Shown here: one piece after another, positions 1 through 9,964 of the stretch
How the letters are laid out: each line of letters opens with the position of its first letter
Position numbering within the stretch: position 1 is the first letter of the stretch
Origin: an uncultured Clostridia bacterium
Lineage (GTDB): Bacteria > Bacillota > Clostridia > Oscillospirales > Ruminococcaceae
Length of the DNA stretch: 33,083 nt
Assembly: GCA_944386285.1 (NCBI GenBank)
Contig: CALXAM010000060.1
Coordinates: forward strand, 1-33,083
Direction of reading: 5' to 3'
Position numbers and translations under genes: made by a program
The notes under the pieces: generated by a model
Told to the model about the DNA's origin: nothing
Seen by the model: only the letters and a program-made list of their open reading frames with translations
Database searches by the model: none

Positions 1-2
1 GC

Positions 3-32
3 TTTGTCGGCAAGATTGACTTGCCCGAATAA
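3..32 (+). CDS. Possible C-terminal tail of an upstream gene (partial)
   Basis: The first bases can be read as the last nine codons of a gene entering from the left, ending FVGKIDLPE and a TAA stop. A terminator-like hairpin follows directly, which is the only other support. The product cannot be identified from nine residues, and another frame could be the true one. Confidence 0.2.
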   Translation, partial: FVGKIDLPE

Positions 33-40
33 CCGCCCGA

Positions 41-89
41 CCTATCCGACACAATGGCCAAGTGTCGGATAGGAACGGCAAAATTTTTT
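41..89 (+). terminator. Probable intrinsic terminator of the upstream gene
   Basis: Perfect 12-bp inverted repeat (41-52 with 62-73) around a 9-nt loop, followed after about ten bases by a run of six T at 84-89. The gap between stem and T-run is longer than usual, so termination strength is uncertain. Confidence 0.55.
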
Positions 90-163
90 GCACTTCTATT
101 GCTTCTTTATCACACATAAGCAAAGGTGCAGGGGTTCTTGTTTGTTGCAAAAAGAGAAGTCGG

Positions 164-192
164 TTGCATTTTTAAAGAAAACCATGTATGAT
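164..192 (+). promoter_or_regulatory. SigA-type promoter of rqcH
   Basis: TTGCAT (164-169), a 17-bp spacer and TATGAT (187-192) form a good vegetative promoter. Transcription should start near 199. That excludes the in-frame ATG at 188 as the start codon and supports the ATG at 230. Confidence 0.6.
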
Positions 193-229
193 ATGCATAT
201 CGGGTATACCGATGGAAAGGGGTTATCAT

Positions 230-1987
230 ATGGCACTGGATGGTGCTTTTTTATATAAAACAGCAGAGGAAATGCGTGGCGTTTTGGTTGGTTCACGTGT
301 GGAAAAAATTGCACAGCCGTCAAAAGAGGAATTAACTGTCACTTTCCGGCTGCGCGGCGGCAGCCGGAAGGTATTGTTTTCCGCAAATGCCTCAAGTCCG
401 CGCGTTCATTTTACAGATATCGCGCTCGAAAATCCGAAAACGCCGCCGATGTTCTGCATGCTCCTGCGTAAGCATATCGGCTCGGGTAAGCTTGTTGCGA
501 TTCGGCAAAATGGGCTCGATCGTGTGATCGCGTTTGACTTTGAAACGGTCAATGAACTTGGCGATGTGGTGATTGTCACGCTGGCGGCAGAAATCATGGG
601 ACGCCATTCAAACTTGATCTTAATCGGGGCGGAGGGGCGCATCATTGATGCAGTTAAACGTGTTTCTGATGAAGTATCAAGCGTGCGCACTGTGCTGCCA
701 GGCGGAACGTATGCGCTGCCGCCTGCGCAGGATAAGCTGGATTTGTTGTGTGCATCGGATGAGGAAATCATGGAACGATTCTTGTCGCTTCCATCGATCG
801 ACTGCGCAAAATCGCTGATGCAGACACTCGAGGGTATTTCGCCGGTGTTGTCCAGAGAACTTATTTATCGGGCGTTAAAAGGCGGAGATATCGAAAAAGA
901 CCGGCTTTCTTCTTATTATAAAAACCGGATTCGTGAGGAGATTTCCGCATTGCGAACTCGCTTGCTTGATGGACCGTGCGAATATACCGCTGTGCAGGAT
1001 GAAGCGAAAAAGCTGCGCGAATTTACATTGATGGATTTAACGCAATACGGCACCGTGGAGAAAAAAGAATCGTTTGATTCACCGAGTGCTTTACTTGATA
1101 ATTTTTATGCGGAACGCGACCGGGTTGCACGTATGAAACAACGGTCGCACGATCTCTTGCGGCTGCTTATCAATGCAACAGAACGCATTACGCGCAAACT
1201 TGCGGTGCAGGAAGAAGAACTGCGCGCGTGCGCCGATCGGGAAACATTGCGAATGTACGGCGACTTATTAAATGCCAATCTCTACCGTATGGAAAAAGGC
1301 GACCGTGAGATCACGGTGGAAAATTTCTATGAGGAAAGCTGTCCGCCTGTGACGATTTCGTTGGACCCACGGCTTTCTCCATCGCAGAATGCGCAGAAAT
1401 ATTATGCCGAATATCGAAAAGCGGCGACGGCTGAGGATATGCTTAAGGATTTGATGGCAAAATCGCGGCAAGAGCTTGTGTATCTGGACAGTGTGTTCGA
1501 TGCAGTGACACGAACCGAGGGGGAAAGCGAATTGCTGGAAATCCGCGAGGAGCTTGCGGAGCAGGGGTATATTCGCTTGCCGAAGAAACGTAACCGGATG
1601 CTCAAAGCACAGCCGCCGATGAAATTTATGTCGTCGGACGGATTTTCGATTCTATGCGGCCGAAACAATAAGCAAAATGATCAGCTGACAATGAAAACAG
1701 CGAAAAACTATGATATGTGGCTGCATACGCAGGGCGTAGCTGGTTCGCATGTCATTATTGAGGCAGATGGCAAGGAGATTTCCGATCAGGCCATCACCGA
1801 GGCGGCGATCATTGCGGCATATCACTCGAAAGCCAGAGAAAGCGCACAGGTTGCTGTGGACTATACGCGGATTAAATTTGTCAAGAAACCGGCCGGTGCA
1901 AAACCGGGCATGGTGATATTTACCGATTATCAGACAGCGTTTGTCACACCAGACGAAGAACTGGTTCACCGTCTGCAAGTAAAATAA
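230..1987 (+). CDS. rqcH: NFACT / RqcH ribosome quality-control protein
   Basis: This 585-residue protein matches the NFACT (FbpA/YloA, Rqc2 homologue) family. RqcH binds stalled large ribosomal subunits with peptidyl-tRNA and adds C-terminal alanine tails to nascent chains for degradation. The NFACT-N domain fills the first part and includes D97-R98 (in NGLDRVIAFDF), the acidic-basic pair known to be needed for alanine tailing. A charged coiled-coil region follows at roughly 280-450. The C-terminal NFACT-R/DUF814 domain starts near residue 496 with WLHTQG and GSHVII. The start at 230 is preceded by a GGAAAGGGG ribosome-binding site; an upstream in-frame ATG at 188 overlaps the promoter -10. 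Length is normal for the family. The gene is monocistronic, with its own promoter and terminator. Confidence 0.93.
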   Translation: MALDGAFLYKTAEEMRGVLVGSRVEKIAQPSKEELTVTFRLRGGSRKVLFSANASSPRVHFTDIALENPKTPPMFCMLLRKHIGSGKLVAIRQNGLDRVIAFDFETVNELGDVVIVTLAAEIMGRHSNLILIGAEGRIIDAVKRVSDEVSSVRTVLPGGTYALPPAQDKLDLLCASDEEIMERFLSLPSIDCAKSLMQTLEGISPVLSRELIYRALKGGDIEKDRLSSYYKNRIREEISALRTRLLDGPCEYTAVQDEAKKLREFTLMDLTQYGTVEKKESFDSPSALLDNFYAERDRVARMKQRSHDLLRLLINATERITRKLAVQEEELRACADRETLRMYGDLLNANLYRMEKGDREITVENFYEESCPPVTISLDPRLSPSQNAQKYYAEYRKAATAEDMLKDLMAKSRQELVYLDSVFDAVTRTEGESELLEIREELAEQGYIRLPKKRNRMLKAQPPMKFMSSDGFSILCGRNNKQNDQLTMKTAKNYDMWLHTQGVAGSHVIIEADGKEISDQAITEAAIIAAYHSKARESAQVAVDYTRIKFVKKPAGAKPGMVIFTDYQTAFVTPDEELVHRLQVK

Positions 1988-1992
1988 AAAAA

Positions 1993-2020
1993 CCGCACGG
2001 AAACATCCGTGCGGTTTTTT
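1993..2020 (+). terminator. Intrinsic terminator of rqcH
   Basis: Perfect 9-bp GC-rich stem (1993-2001 with 2006-2014), a 4-nt loop and six T residues, five bases after the rqcH stop codon. Confidence 0.92.
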
Positions 2021-2031
2021 CGTGTGTCGGG

Positions 2032-2060
2032 TTGATAAATATGTGTGCAGACAGTATAAT
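2032..2060 (+). promoter_or_regulatory. SigA-type promoter of murD
   Basis: TTGATA (2032-2037), a 17-bp spacer and a perfect TATAAT (2055-2060), about 48 bp upstream of the murD start and just after the rqcH terminator. It probably drives the whole block to 7619, since no other terminator is visible before then. Confidence 0.75.
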
Positions 2061-2108
2061 AAATAAGGTTAGGCAAGTGTTTGCCAGACAAAAAAGGAGG
2101 CTGTTCGA

Positions 2109-3534
2109 ATGATTCGAGATCCGAAGTTATTTTTTGAATCGCTTAAAACAAAAAAAGTCGGTGTGATCGGGCTGGGTGTCAGCCATTTTGATCTGATCTG
2201 CATGATGTGCAAAAAAGGTATTCCGGTTACCGTGCTGGACCGCCGTACAAAGGAGCAGATTGGCGCCGATTATGATACATTAAAAGAAGCGGGTGCAAGC
2301 TTTTGCTTAGGGGATGAATACCTCTCCCATCTGACAGACTTTGATATCGTGTTCCGCACACCGGGTATGTATTTCCTCTCGGAAGCACTCACCAAAGCGC
2401 GTGAAGCCGGCGTGAAAATTGTCAGCGAGATGGAAGTGTTTTTCGACTTGTGCCCTTGTCGTGTGTTCGCACTGACCGGCTCGGACGGAAAAACGACGAC
2501 ATCGACACTCATCAGTGAGTTCTTGAAAGCGGACGGACACACCGTCTGGCTCGGCGGAAACATCGGCAAAGCATTGTTACCGCAGATTGAGAACATCAAA
2601 CCGCAGGATATGTGCGTGGTGGAGCTTTCAAGCTTCCAGCTCATCTCCATGCGGCAGTCGCCCGATGTAGCGGTTGTCACCAACGTGGCACCGAACCATT
2701 TGGATGTGCACCACGATATGCAGGAATATATCGACGCGAAAAAACAGCTTCTGCTGCACCAGAACGGTCTGTCCTGCACGGTGCTCAATTACGAAAACGA
2801 CATCACCCGTGAGGAAATGGCACCGCTCGTGCGCGGAGAACTTCGTTGGTTTTCGAAGAACCGTCCCGTTTCGCACGGCAGTTTTCTGCGTGAGGACGGG
2901 ATGCTCTGCCGTGTGATTCACGGTGAGGTCACACCGGTTGTGCACAAAGATGAGATCAAAATTCCGGGTATGCACAACGTCGATAACTTCTTAACGGCAA
3001 TCGCTGCAGTCGGCACAGAGGTGAGTGATGAATCGATCCGCAAAGTGGCGCGCGAATTCGGCGGTGTCGAACACCGCATTGAATATGTGCGCACTGTTCG
3101 TGGCATCCGGTATTATAACGACTCGATCGCATCGAGTCCGACCCGTACGATTGCAGGACTTCGCGCGTTTGCGTCGAAAATCATCGTGATTGCCGGCGGC
3201 TATGATAAACACATTCCGTATGCGCCGCTGGGGCCGGAGCTCTGCACCTATTCGAAAGCAGTCATCCTGCACCTATTCGAAAGCAGTCATCCTGCTTGGT
3301 GCAACAGCGCCGAAAATTGAAGAGGCAATTCGCGGTGCAGAAAATTATAAAGAGGGCGCACCGGCGATTTACCGTGTGAACACACTTGAAGAAGCGGTGG
3401 CGCTTTCGCAGGAAATCGGCGAATCGGGCGACATTGTGAGCCTTTCGCCGGCAAGCGCAAGCTTTGACTTATACAAAAACTTTGAAGAGCGCGGACGTCA
3501 TTTCAAATCGATCGTCCGGGGACTTTCTGAATAA
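2109..3534 (+). pseudogene. murD: murD, UDP-MurNAc-L-Ala--D-Glu ligase, frameshifted by a 25-bp duplication
   Basis: The translation matches MurD, the cytoplasmic ligase that adds D-glutamate to UDP-MurNAc-L-alanine in peptidoglycan synthesis. An N-terminal substrate-binding domain (KVGVIGLGVSHFD) is followed by the Mur-ligase P-loop GSDGKTTT near residues 124-131, and later by HNVDNFLTAIAA and GGYDKHIPYAPLGPEL. The start has an AAGGAGG site. At 3242-3291 a 25-bp unit is present twice in tandem. Since 25 is not a multiple of three, the frame shifts and the first ORF ends early at 3320, while the true C-terminus (LGATAPKIEEAI to VRGLSE) continues in another frame to 3534. Removing one copy restores an unbroken protein of about 466 residues, near normal size. 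MurD is normally essential, so this may be an assembly error, a mixed population, or a reversible mutation rather than a dead gene. Confidence 0.85.
3242..3291 (+). repeat. Perfect 25-bp tandem duplication inside murD
   Basis: The unit at 3242-3266 is repeated exactly at 3267-3291. The unit starts with CTGC and the base string after the second copy also starts with CTGC, the kind of short homology that allows strand slippage. It changes the reading frame of murD by one base. Confidence 0.97.
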
Positions 3535-3550
3535 ACAGGAGAATGACAAC

Positions 3551-4594
3551 ATGAATGACTTGACTTCTATGCTCCGTGCGCTGTGTGAAGCGGACGGCGT
3601 TGTCGGATGCGAGAAAAACGCTTCCGAACAGGCTGCACGGTTTTTGTCCGAATGGATGGACGATGTGTCCATCGACGCATTCGGCAGCGTGACGGCTGTG
3701 AAAAAAAGCAGCAAAGAAAACGCGAAAACTGTATTGCTTGATGCACATATTGATGAAATCGGCATGATCGTGACCGGCATTGACGAAAAAGGATTTCTGC
3801 GTGTGTCGAATTGCGGCGGACTCGACCGCCGTCTGTTCGCCGCACAGCCGGTCACTGTTCACACGAAAGACGGCGATCTGTTCGGTATCGTCGGTACAAA
3901 GCCGCCGCATCTGTTAAGCGATGAAGAGGCAAAGAAAGTGCCGAAAATCGAGGATTTGTTTTTAGACATCGGATACAGTGAAGACGGTGCAAAACAGCGC
4001 GTGTCGCTTGGTGACCGCGTGACGATCCGCACACCGTTTTCCGTGCTTTTAGGCGGCAGAGTTTCCTCGAAAGCGCTCGATGACCGTGCAGGCGTTGCGG
4101 CAATCCTTTTGGCACTTTCGCTTTTAAACGGCGAGGACTGTGGTGTCAATGTGGCGGTTTCGTTTACATCCCGCGAAGAAACCGGCGGTCAGGGTGCGAC
4201 TACATCCGCATACCGCTTAGCACCTGATTTCGCTGTGGCGGTAGACGTCTGTCATGCCAAAACACCGGACAGCACGCCCGGCAAGAGCGTGCCGATGGGC
4301 AAGGGTGCGGCAATCGCATATTCGCCGGTGCTCGATAAACGGTGCTCGGATGCACTTGTGAAGATGGCAAAAGAACAGGAAATCCCGTATCAGATCGAAG
4401 CAATGGGCGGCAGAAGAACCGGTACCAATGCAGACGAAATTTTCACAACGCGCGGCGGCGTGCGCACAGCGGTTGTGTCGATTCCGGAGCGGTATATGCA
4501 CACGCCGGTTGAGGTATTAGACCTCGCGGACATTGAGAGCGTGGCAAAATTGCTTGCACAGTTTGTAAGAGAGGTGGGGAACGATCATGTTTGA
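3551..4594 (+). CDS. M42 family metallo-aminopeptidase (first copy)
   Basis: This 347-residue protein belongs to peptidase family M42 (glutamyl aminopeptidase/FrvX/YsdC type), cytosolic dizinc aminopeptidases that form large TET-like oligomers and degrade short peptides. Visible motifs in order are DAHIDEIGMIV (metal His and catalytic Asp), KALDDRAGVAAIL (bridging Asp), SREETGGQGA (catalytic and metal Glu pair), VDVCHAK (metal Asp) and RYMHTPVE (metal His). The start at 3551 has an AGGAGA site at 3537-3542; a longer in-frame ORF would run into the murD end. It lies 16 bp after murD and overlaps the next M42 gene by 8 bp, so the pair is almost surely cotranscribed. The exact peptide specificity cannot be told. 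Confidence 0.9.
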   Translation: MNDLTSMLRALCEADGVVGCEKNASEQAARFLSEWMDDVSIDAFGSVTAVKKSSKENAKTVLLDAHIDEIGMIVTGIDEKGFLRVSNCGGLDRRLFAAQPVTVHTKDGDLFGIVGTKPPHLLSDEEAKKVPKIEDLFLDIGYSEDGAKQRVSLGDRVTIRTPFSVLLGGRVSSKALDDRAGVAAILLALSLLNGEDCGVNVAVSFTSREETGGQGATTSAYRLAPDFAVAVDVCHAKTPDSTPGKSVPMGKGAAIAYSPVLDKRCSDALVKMAKEQEIPYQIEAMGGRRTGTNADEIFTTRGGVRTAVVSIPERYMHTPVEVLDLADIESVAKLLAQFVREVGNDHV

Positions 4595-5618
4595 TTTTGC
4601 ATTACTCAAAAAACTCTGTCTGGCAAACGGCGTTTCCGGCCGTGAGGACAGCGTGCGTAAGATGATTGAAGAAGAAATCCGTCCCTATGCGGATGAGATG
4701 TATGTCGATGCGCTCGGCAACCTGATTGCAATGAAAAAAGGCGAAAACCGCGCACCGAAAAAGGTGCTGTTTGACGCACATACCGATGAGATTGGCTTTA
4801 TCATCACAGGAATTACTGACGACGGTCTGCTGTCGTTTTCGACGGTCGGCGGCATCAATCCGTCTGTGATTTTGGGCCGTGCCGTTGTGGTCGGTGACGA
4901 ACATCCGGTTGACGGTGTGATCGGCGCAAAGGCGATTCATATGCTTTCGGCAGAGGAACGCGAGAAACTGCCGGAAACCGATAAAATGTACATCGACATC
5001 GGTGCGATCACAAAAGAAGAGGCCGAAGCAGTCGTGTCGCTTGGCGACAGTGCGTACTTTAAAAGCGATTATGTTGAGTTCGGCGACGGTTCGATCGCCG
5101 CAAAGGCAATCGACGACCGTGCAGGCTGTGCAGCGCTTATCTGCATGATGAAACAGCCGCTTAAATATGATACTTGGTTCTCTTTCTCTGTGCAGGAGGA
5201 GGTCGGCGGCAACGGCGGTAAAACAGCGGCTTACTCGGTGGCACCGGATATCGCAGTCGTCGCAGAATCGACTGCGTGCGGCGATGTTGCAGACGCGAAA
5301 GGCAACGCACGCGTGTGCGTTTATGGCGGCGGTGCGGTTGTGTCGTTTATGGACCGCGGCACGATCTATGACAAACCGTTGTACGATCATGCGTTTGCGA
5401 TTGCGGCAGAGCGCGGCATTCCGTGCCAGACCAAAACCATGATCGCAGGTGGCAACAATGCGCATGTGATCGACACGGTGCGCGGCGGTGTACGTGTGGC
5501 GGCTGTTTCTGTGCCGGGCAAGTACATCCATTCCGCATGCAACGTGTCGCACAAAGACGACATTCAGGCGGTGTATGACTTGCTCTGCGCATTGGCGGAC
5601 ACGCTGGCAGAACAGTGA
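4587..5618 (+). CDS. M42 family metallo-aminopeptidase (second copy)
   Basis: A second M42 peptidase (343 residues) directly follows the first, overlapping it by 8 bp. It carries the same ordered motifs: DAHTDEIGFII, KAIDDRAGCAALI, VQEEVGGNGG, VVAESTACGD and GKYIHSACN. At the fourth site it has Glu where the first copy has Asp; as I recall both occur in M42 enzymes, so activity is likely kept. The two copies are clearly diverged and are not a recent duplication. They may form mixed or separate oligomers with different peptide preferences, which is inference. The next gene starts at a GTG inside its stop codon. Confidence 0.9.
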   Translation: MFDFALLKKLCLANGVSGREDSVRKMIEEEIRPYADEMYVDALGNLIAMKKGENRAPKKVLFDAHTDEIGFIITGITDDGLLSFSTVGGINPSVILGRAVVVGDEHPVDGVIGAKAIHMLSAEEREKLPETDKMYIDIGAITKEEAEAVVSLGDSAYFKSDYVEFGDGSIAAKAIDDRAGCAALICMMKQPLKYDTWFSFSVQEEVGGNGGKTAAYSVAPDIAVVAESTACGDVADAKGNARVCVYGGGAVVSFMDRGTIYDKPLYDHAFAIAAERGIPCQTKTMIAGGNNAHVIDTVRGGVRVAAVSVPGKYIHSACNVSHKDDIQAVYDLLCALADTLAEQ

Positions 5619-6373
5619 ACCGTATTGTAACGATTGAAACGCTCGGGCAGGCGGATGATGCAGTGTTTCTGCGGATTCTTGGGCTTGCCCGGCTTTACTT
5701 ACGTGAGCAGACGGAGGACGTCCGCTTTTTTGCGAGCGACAGCCGGTCGATTGCGCTGTGCATTGACGGCGGGTGTGCGTTTTTGTATGCCGTACCGGAT
5801 GCGTCGTCTGAGGAATGCGAAGATGCTGTGCTGACTGTGCAAATGATGGCGCACGAGGTATACGCAAACCGTCTGCTCCCGGGAATGGGAGGAATACAGA
5901 AGCGCGGTCAGGTGTACCGGCTCTGTGCGCAGACGCTTGCATCGTATGCGCCGCTTGCGGTAAATCATTCTCTGCGGGAAGCGTTTGCGGTCATGGAGCC
6001 GGTATTTTTTGCGCAGGAATCGGCGGACGAACGGATGCGGCGCTATGCCGATTTGTCCCACCGGATTCGTCACGGATGCTATCAGGTGTACGAAGCAGAG
6101 GGCGCGGCAGCACTCTGCGTCGCAAACGAGATGGGACAAGTGCTCATCGATCAACTCTGCGTGCTGCCCAAGAAGCGGCGAAACGGATTGGCGGTTCGGC
6201 TGATTCATACCATATTAAACGATCATTATCCGGCGGCTTCGGCGGTGTTTTTCAGCCGTGACGAGCAAAGCGACCGGTTTTATCAAAAATATCATGCAGA
6301 ACCGGCAGGCGAATGGGTGTACTGCCGGTTTTCAAAAGGGAGAGAATTGAATGAATCCATTTTATTCGTTTGA
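5615..6373 (+). CDS. GNAT-like acetyltransferase
   Basis: This 252-residue protein starts with GTG, sharing four bases with the stop of the upstream peptidase (GTGA), so translation is probably coupled. No clear ribosome-binding site is needed. The C-terminal part resembles the GNAT fold: INQLCVL-like strand (read here as IDQLCVLPKKRRNGLAVRLIHTIL), the acetyl-CoA pyrophosphate-binding loop (RRNGLAVRLI), then a C-terminal FFSRDEQSDRFYQKYHAEPAGEW segment. The first 150 residues are less familiar. The substrate is unknown. It overlaps the following gene by 23 bp, which again suggests a single transcript. Confidence 0.65.
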   Translation: MNRIVTIETLGQADDAVFLRILGLARLYLREQTEDVRFFASDSRSIALCIDGGCAFLYAVPDASSEECEDAVLTVQMMAHEVYANRLLPGMGGIQKRGQVYRLCAQTLASYAPLAVNHSLREAFAVMEPVFFAQESADERMRRYADLSHRIRHGCYQVYEAEGAAALCVANEMGQVLIDQLCVLPKKRRNGLAVRLIHTILNDHYPAASAVFFSRDEQSDRFYQKYHAEPAGEWVYCRFSKGRELNESILFV

Positions 6374-7619
6374 CGAACGGCTCACCCGTCTGGATGCGGA
6401 AGCGGAGTCACAGGCGGCAGAAGCGTTTGCGGCGATGGACGAGGTTTGTGCATATAATGAAGCAAAAGTCCTGCACGCATTTTCAGAGTGCAGAGTGAGT
6501 GAATCACATTTTGCCGGAAGCACCGGTTATGGCTACGGTGACCGCGGCCGCGAGGTGCTCGACGAGGTGTATGCGAAAGTGTTCGGCGCAGAGGATGCGC
6601 TCGTGCGGCACAACTTTGTGTCCGGTACCCATGCGCTGACGGTTGCACTGTTCGGCGTTTTGCGCACGGGCGATGTGATGGTGTCATTAACCGGTGCACC
6701 GTATGATACGATGGGGGAAGTCATCGGCATCCGCGGTGAGGGAAACGGTTCTCTGCGTGATTTCGGTGTGACCTACCGGCAGGTAGATCTGCTTTCGGAC
6801 GGCACACCCGACTATGAAGCGATCAAACAGCAGGCAGTCGGTGCGAAAATCGTGTATATCCAACGTTCACGCGGCTATTCCCTGCGGGAATCGTTCTCCG
6901 TCGAAACGATTGGAAAAATGATCCGTGCGGCCAAAGAGGCAAATTCCAACGTCATTGCTGTGGTGGATAACTGCTATGGTGAATTTGTAGAAAAAACAGA
7001 GCCGACCGCTGTGGGTGCCGATTTGATCATTGGTTCGCTCATTAAGAATCCGGGCGGCGGCATTGCAAAAACAGGCGGCTATATTGCGGGTCGTCACGAT
7101 CTGGTAGAGCTTTGTTCGTATCGGCTGACCTGTGTCGGTATGGGCAAAGAGGTCGGCTGTACGCTCGGGGAAAGCCGTGGGATGTTCTTAGGACTGTATT
7201 TTGCGCCGTCGGTTGTATGTTCGGCGGTCAAAACATCGATTTTTGCACTGTCGCTGTTTTCAAAGCTTGGATATAAAGTCTATCCTGCATATGACGCGCA
7301 CAGAACCGATATCATTGCGGCGATTGCGCTCGGTGACCGGGAGCGGCTCGTGGCGTTCTGTCAGGGCATTCAGAAAGGTTCGCCAGTGGACAGCTTTGTC
7401 GCACCGGAGCCGTGGGACATGCCTGGTTATGAAAGCGAAGTCATCATGGCGGCAGGCGCATTTACACTCGGTGCTTCGATCGAGCTTTCAGCAGATGCGC
7501 CGCTGCGTGAACCGTATGCAGTTTGGCTGCAGGGCGGCCTTACGTATAACACCGGAAAGCTTGGCATTCTGCTGGCGGCGCAGGAAATGGCGTCCCGCGG
7601 TGTGCTGGAGCTTCAATAA
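6351..7619 (+). CDS. PLP-dependent methionine gamma-lyase family protein (PF06838)
   Basis: This 422-residue protein matches the Met_gamma_lyase family (often labelled aluminium resistance protein or YnbB), fold-type I PLP enzymes of uncertain physiological reaction. The glycine-rich start GSTGYGYGDRGRE, the cofactor loop FVSGTHALTVALFG, the Asp of VVDNCYGEF that contacts the pyridine nitrogen, and the probable Schiff-base Lys232 in SLIKNPGGGIAKTGGYI are visible. The start at 6351 has an AAGGGAGAG site and lies inside the end of the acetyltransferase gene. It is the last gene of the block and is followed by a strong terminator. Confidence 0.88.
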   Translation: MNPFYSFDERLTRLDAEAESQAAEAFAAMDEVCAYNEAKVLHAFSECRVSESHFAGSTGYGYGDRGREVLDEVYAKVFGAEDALVRHNFVSGTHALTVALFGVLRTGDVMVSLTGAPYDTMGEVIGIRGEGNGSLRDFGVTYRQVDLLSDGTPDYEAIKQQAVGAKIVYIQRSRGYSLRESFSVETIGKMIRAAKEANSNVIAVVDNCYGEFVEKTEPTAVGADLIIGSLIKNPGGGIAKTGGYIAGRHDLVELCSYRLTCVGMGKEVGCTLGESRGMFLGLYFAPSVVCSAVKTSIFALSLFSKLGYKVYPAYDAHRTDIIAAIALGDRERLVAFCQGIQKGSPVDSFVAPEPWDMPGYESEVIMAAGAFTLGASIELSADAPLREPYAVWLQGGLTYNTGKLGILLAAQEMASRGVLELQ

Positions 7620-7661
7620 AAGCGAAGATCGCTTGATAAGCGATTGTATTGCGTATAAAAT

Positions 7662-7698
7662 AAAAAGCAGTCTTTGTGTGAAACAAAGACTGCTTTTT
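7662..7698. terminator. Bidirectional terminator between convergent genes
   Basis: A perfect 15-bp stem (7662-7676 with 7684-7698) with a 7-nt loop has A-rich and T-rich ends on both sides. It can therefore serve the methionine gamma-lyase-like gene on the + strand and copA on the - strand, which converge here. Confidence 0.92.
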
Positions 7699-7708
7699 TA
7701 ATTGTCAC

Positions 7709-9964
7709 TTATTTGTGATCCGTTTCTACTAAAAGATCATCTTTTTTAATTTTCATGTAGTTTAATCGCAGTGCATTTGAAACGACGGAAACACTCGATA
7801 AGCTCATGGCCGCTGCGGCAATCATTGGGTTTAACAGCATTCCGAATACCGGATATAATACACCGGCCGCAATCGGAATACCGAGCACATTATACCCGAA
7901 TGCCCAGAACAAGTTTTGCTTGATATTCCGCATTGTCATATGACTTAAACGAATCGCTGTGACCACATCGCGCAAATCATTTTTTACTAAAACAATATCT
8001 GCGGATTCGATGGCAACATCTGTACCGGAACCGACTGCAATTCCGACATCAGCGGTTGTCAGTGCGGGTGCGTCGTTAATTCCGTCACCCACCATGCAGA
8101 CCAAATGACGCTGGTCCGATTGATATTGTTTGATGACTGCAGCCTTTGTATCGGGAAGCATCTGCGCATGAACGATATCGATGCCCGCTTGATCTGCGAT
8201 TGCGCGTGCCGTTTTTTCATTGTCACCGGTGAGCATTACCGTACGGATTCCCATGTTGTGCAGTGCATGAATTGCAGTGATGCTTGTCGATTTGATCGGG
8301 TCTGTCACTGCGAAGATTCCGCATAAGATACCGTCTGCACTGATTAAAACCGGTGTTTTTCCCTGTTCTGCCAGTGCTTGTGCCTGGGCTGGCATGGACA
8401 CAGACAGATACGCAGGTGTGCCGATTTTTACGAACGTCCCGTCAACAATTCCTTCGATTCCGTTTCCTGCAACTGCTTTAAATTCGGACACTTCTTGTGG
8501 ATGAATCCCGCGGGTATCCGCATATGAAACAACAGCCTGTGCAAGCGGATGCTCGCTTGCCTGTTCGAGAGAAGCGGCGAGCATCAAGACGGTTTCTTCC
8601 GGAAGAGACCGTGCAATAAAGTCGCTGACGGTCGGGGCGCCTTCTGTAATCGTTCCGGTTTTATCAAATAAAACGGTTTTAATGTGATGCGTCTGCTGAA
8701 GTGCTGCTGCATTTTTAAACAGTACACCGTTTGCGGCGCCTTTTCCGGTTCCGACAATAATAGCGGTCGGTGTGGCAAGTCCGAGTGCACACGGGCACGC
8801 AATTACAAGAACAGAGATAAATACCTGCATCGAAAAAGCAAAGTCCCATTGAATAAAGAACCAGATCAAAGCGGCGATCACGGCAATCGACATCACGGCA
8901 GGTGTAAACCAGCCGGCAATCACATCTGCCATATGCGCGATCGGCGCCTTTGAACCTGCGGCATTCTCTACCATCTGCACAATCCGAGCAAGCGCGGTAT
9001 CTTCGCCGATGCGCTCTGCCGTATAAACGATGCTGCCTGTCTGATTAACCGTAGCGCCGTATACGCGATCACCGGGCAGCTTTTCAACAGGCAGGCTTTC
9101 GCCGGTCAGCATACTTTCATCAATCGATGTTTGACCGGAAACGACAGTGCCGTCAACCGGCAAGCTTTCACCCGGACGGATGAGCACCGAATCGCCGAGT
9201 TTGACGTCTGCAGCGTCGATGGTGACAGGTTTCCCGTCACGTAATACTGTTGCGGTTTTAGGTGCCAGTGACATCAATGCACGAATCGCTTCGCCGGTTT
9301 TTCCGCGGCTTCTCGCTTCTAAAAACTTTCCAAGTAATATCAACGCGATAATGACACCGGCACTTTCAAAATAGAGCCGATGTGCTGCATGTGCATCACC
9401 CAAAATGATGAGAACCGTTGAATATAAGCTGTAGCAAAGTGCCGCTGTTGTGGAGACCGCAACTAGACTGTCCATATTGGGTGCAAGCCGGAACAATGCG
9501 GAAAATCCACGTGTGTAAAAACCGAATCCGCAGATGAGGATTGGAATGAGCAGAACAATTTGCACAACCGCAAATAAAAGCGGATGATTCTCCGGCAATA
9601 AAAACGGTGGATACAGTCGATCAAGCAGCGGTACCATTGGCGCCATTGCTACGTATAACAGCAGTGCACCAAAAATAACGGAAATAATCATGCGGCGTTT
9701 TTGCATTGCAATTTCTTTTTGCTTTCCGATTCGTTCGAGCTCTGCTGCCTTTGCACGGTCAATCATTTCATAGCCGGCAGCCTTTACTGCCTGTGCAAGC
9801 TGATCTTTCGTTACCTTATCCGGATCAAATTCAATCGTTGCACGTTCCGTAGCAATATTGACCTGCGCTTGTGCAACACCTTCTGTTTTGTTGAGTGCGC
9901 GTTCTACATTTGCTGCACAGGCGGCACACATCATTCCGCCAATTTTACACGTTAGCTTTTCCAT
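7709..9964 (-). CDS. copA: Copper-exporting P1B-type ATPase CopA
   Basis: This 751-residue membrane ATPase pumps Cu(I) out of the cell. One N-terminal heavy-metal-associated domain has GGMMCAAC (Cys13, Cys16). The transmembrane metal site is CPC at 390-392. The actuator has LTGES (about 286-290), the phosphorylation site is DKTGT with Asp434, the nucleotide domain has SEHPLAQAV, and the hinge is [10 protein letters not shown]. The final membrane helices contain YN and MSLSS, the signature of Cu(I)-selective P1B-1 pumps. Length fits single-HMA CopA proteins. Its ATG shares one base with the copZ stop (TAATG), so the two are translationally coupled and expressed from the copZ promoter. Confidence 0.96.
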   Translation of the reverse strand: MEKLTCKIGGMMCAACAANVERALNKTEGVAQAQVNIATERATIEFDPDKVTKDQLAQAVKAAGYEMIDRAKAAELERIGKQKEIAMQKRRMIISVIFGALLLYVAMAPMVPLLDRLYPPFLLPENHPLLFAVVQIVLLIPILICGFGFYTRGFSALFRLAPNMDSLVAVSTTAALCYSLYSTVLIILGDAHAAHRLYFESAGVIIALILLGKFLEARSRGKTGEAIRALMSLAPKTATVLRDGKPVTIDAADVKLGDSVLIRPGESLPVDGTVVSGQTSIDESMLTGESLPVEKLPGDRVYGATVNQTGSIVYTAERIGEDTALARIVQMVENAAGSKAPIAHMADVIAGWFTPAVMSIAVIAALIWFFIQWDFAFSMQVFISVLVIACPCALGLATPTAIIVGTGKGAANGVLFKNAAALQQTHHIKTVLFDKTGTITEGAPTVSDFIARSLPEETVLMLAASLEQASEHPLAQAVVSYADTRGIHPQEVSEFKAVAGNGIEGIVDGTFVKIGTPAYLSVSMPAQAQALAEQGKTPVLISADGILCGIFAVTDPIKSTSITAIHALHNMGIRTVMLTGDNEKTARAIADQAGIDIVHAQMLPDTKAAVIKQYQSDQRHLVCMVGDGINDAPALTTADVGIAVGSGTDVAIESADIVLVKNDLRDVVTAIRLSHMTMRNIKQNLFWAFGYNVLGIPIAAGVLYPVFGMLLNPMIAAAAMSLSSVSVVSNALRLNYMKIKKDDLLVETDHK

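Noticed and set aside
4587..5618. Asp-to-Glu change at a metal site in the second M42 peptidase as a sign of lost activity
   Set aside because: As far as I recall Glu is also found there in active family members, and all other metal and catalytic residues are kept.
4602..5942. Long open frame (446 codons) on the - strand opposite the second M42 gene
   Set aside because: It is antisense to a clear peptidase gene, has a His/Arg/Cys-rich composition typical of shadow frames, and no ribosome-binding site.
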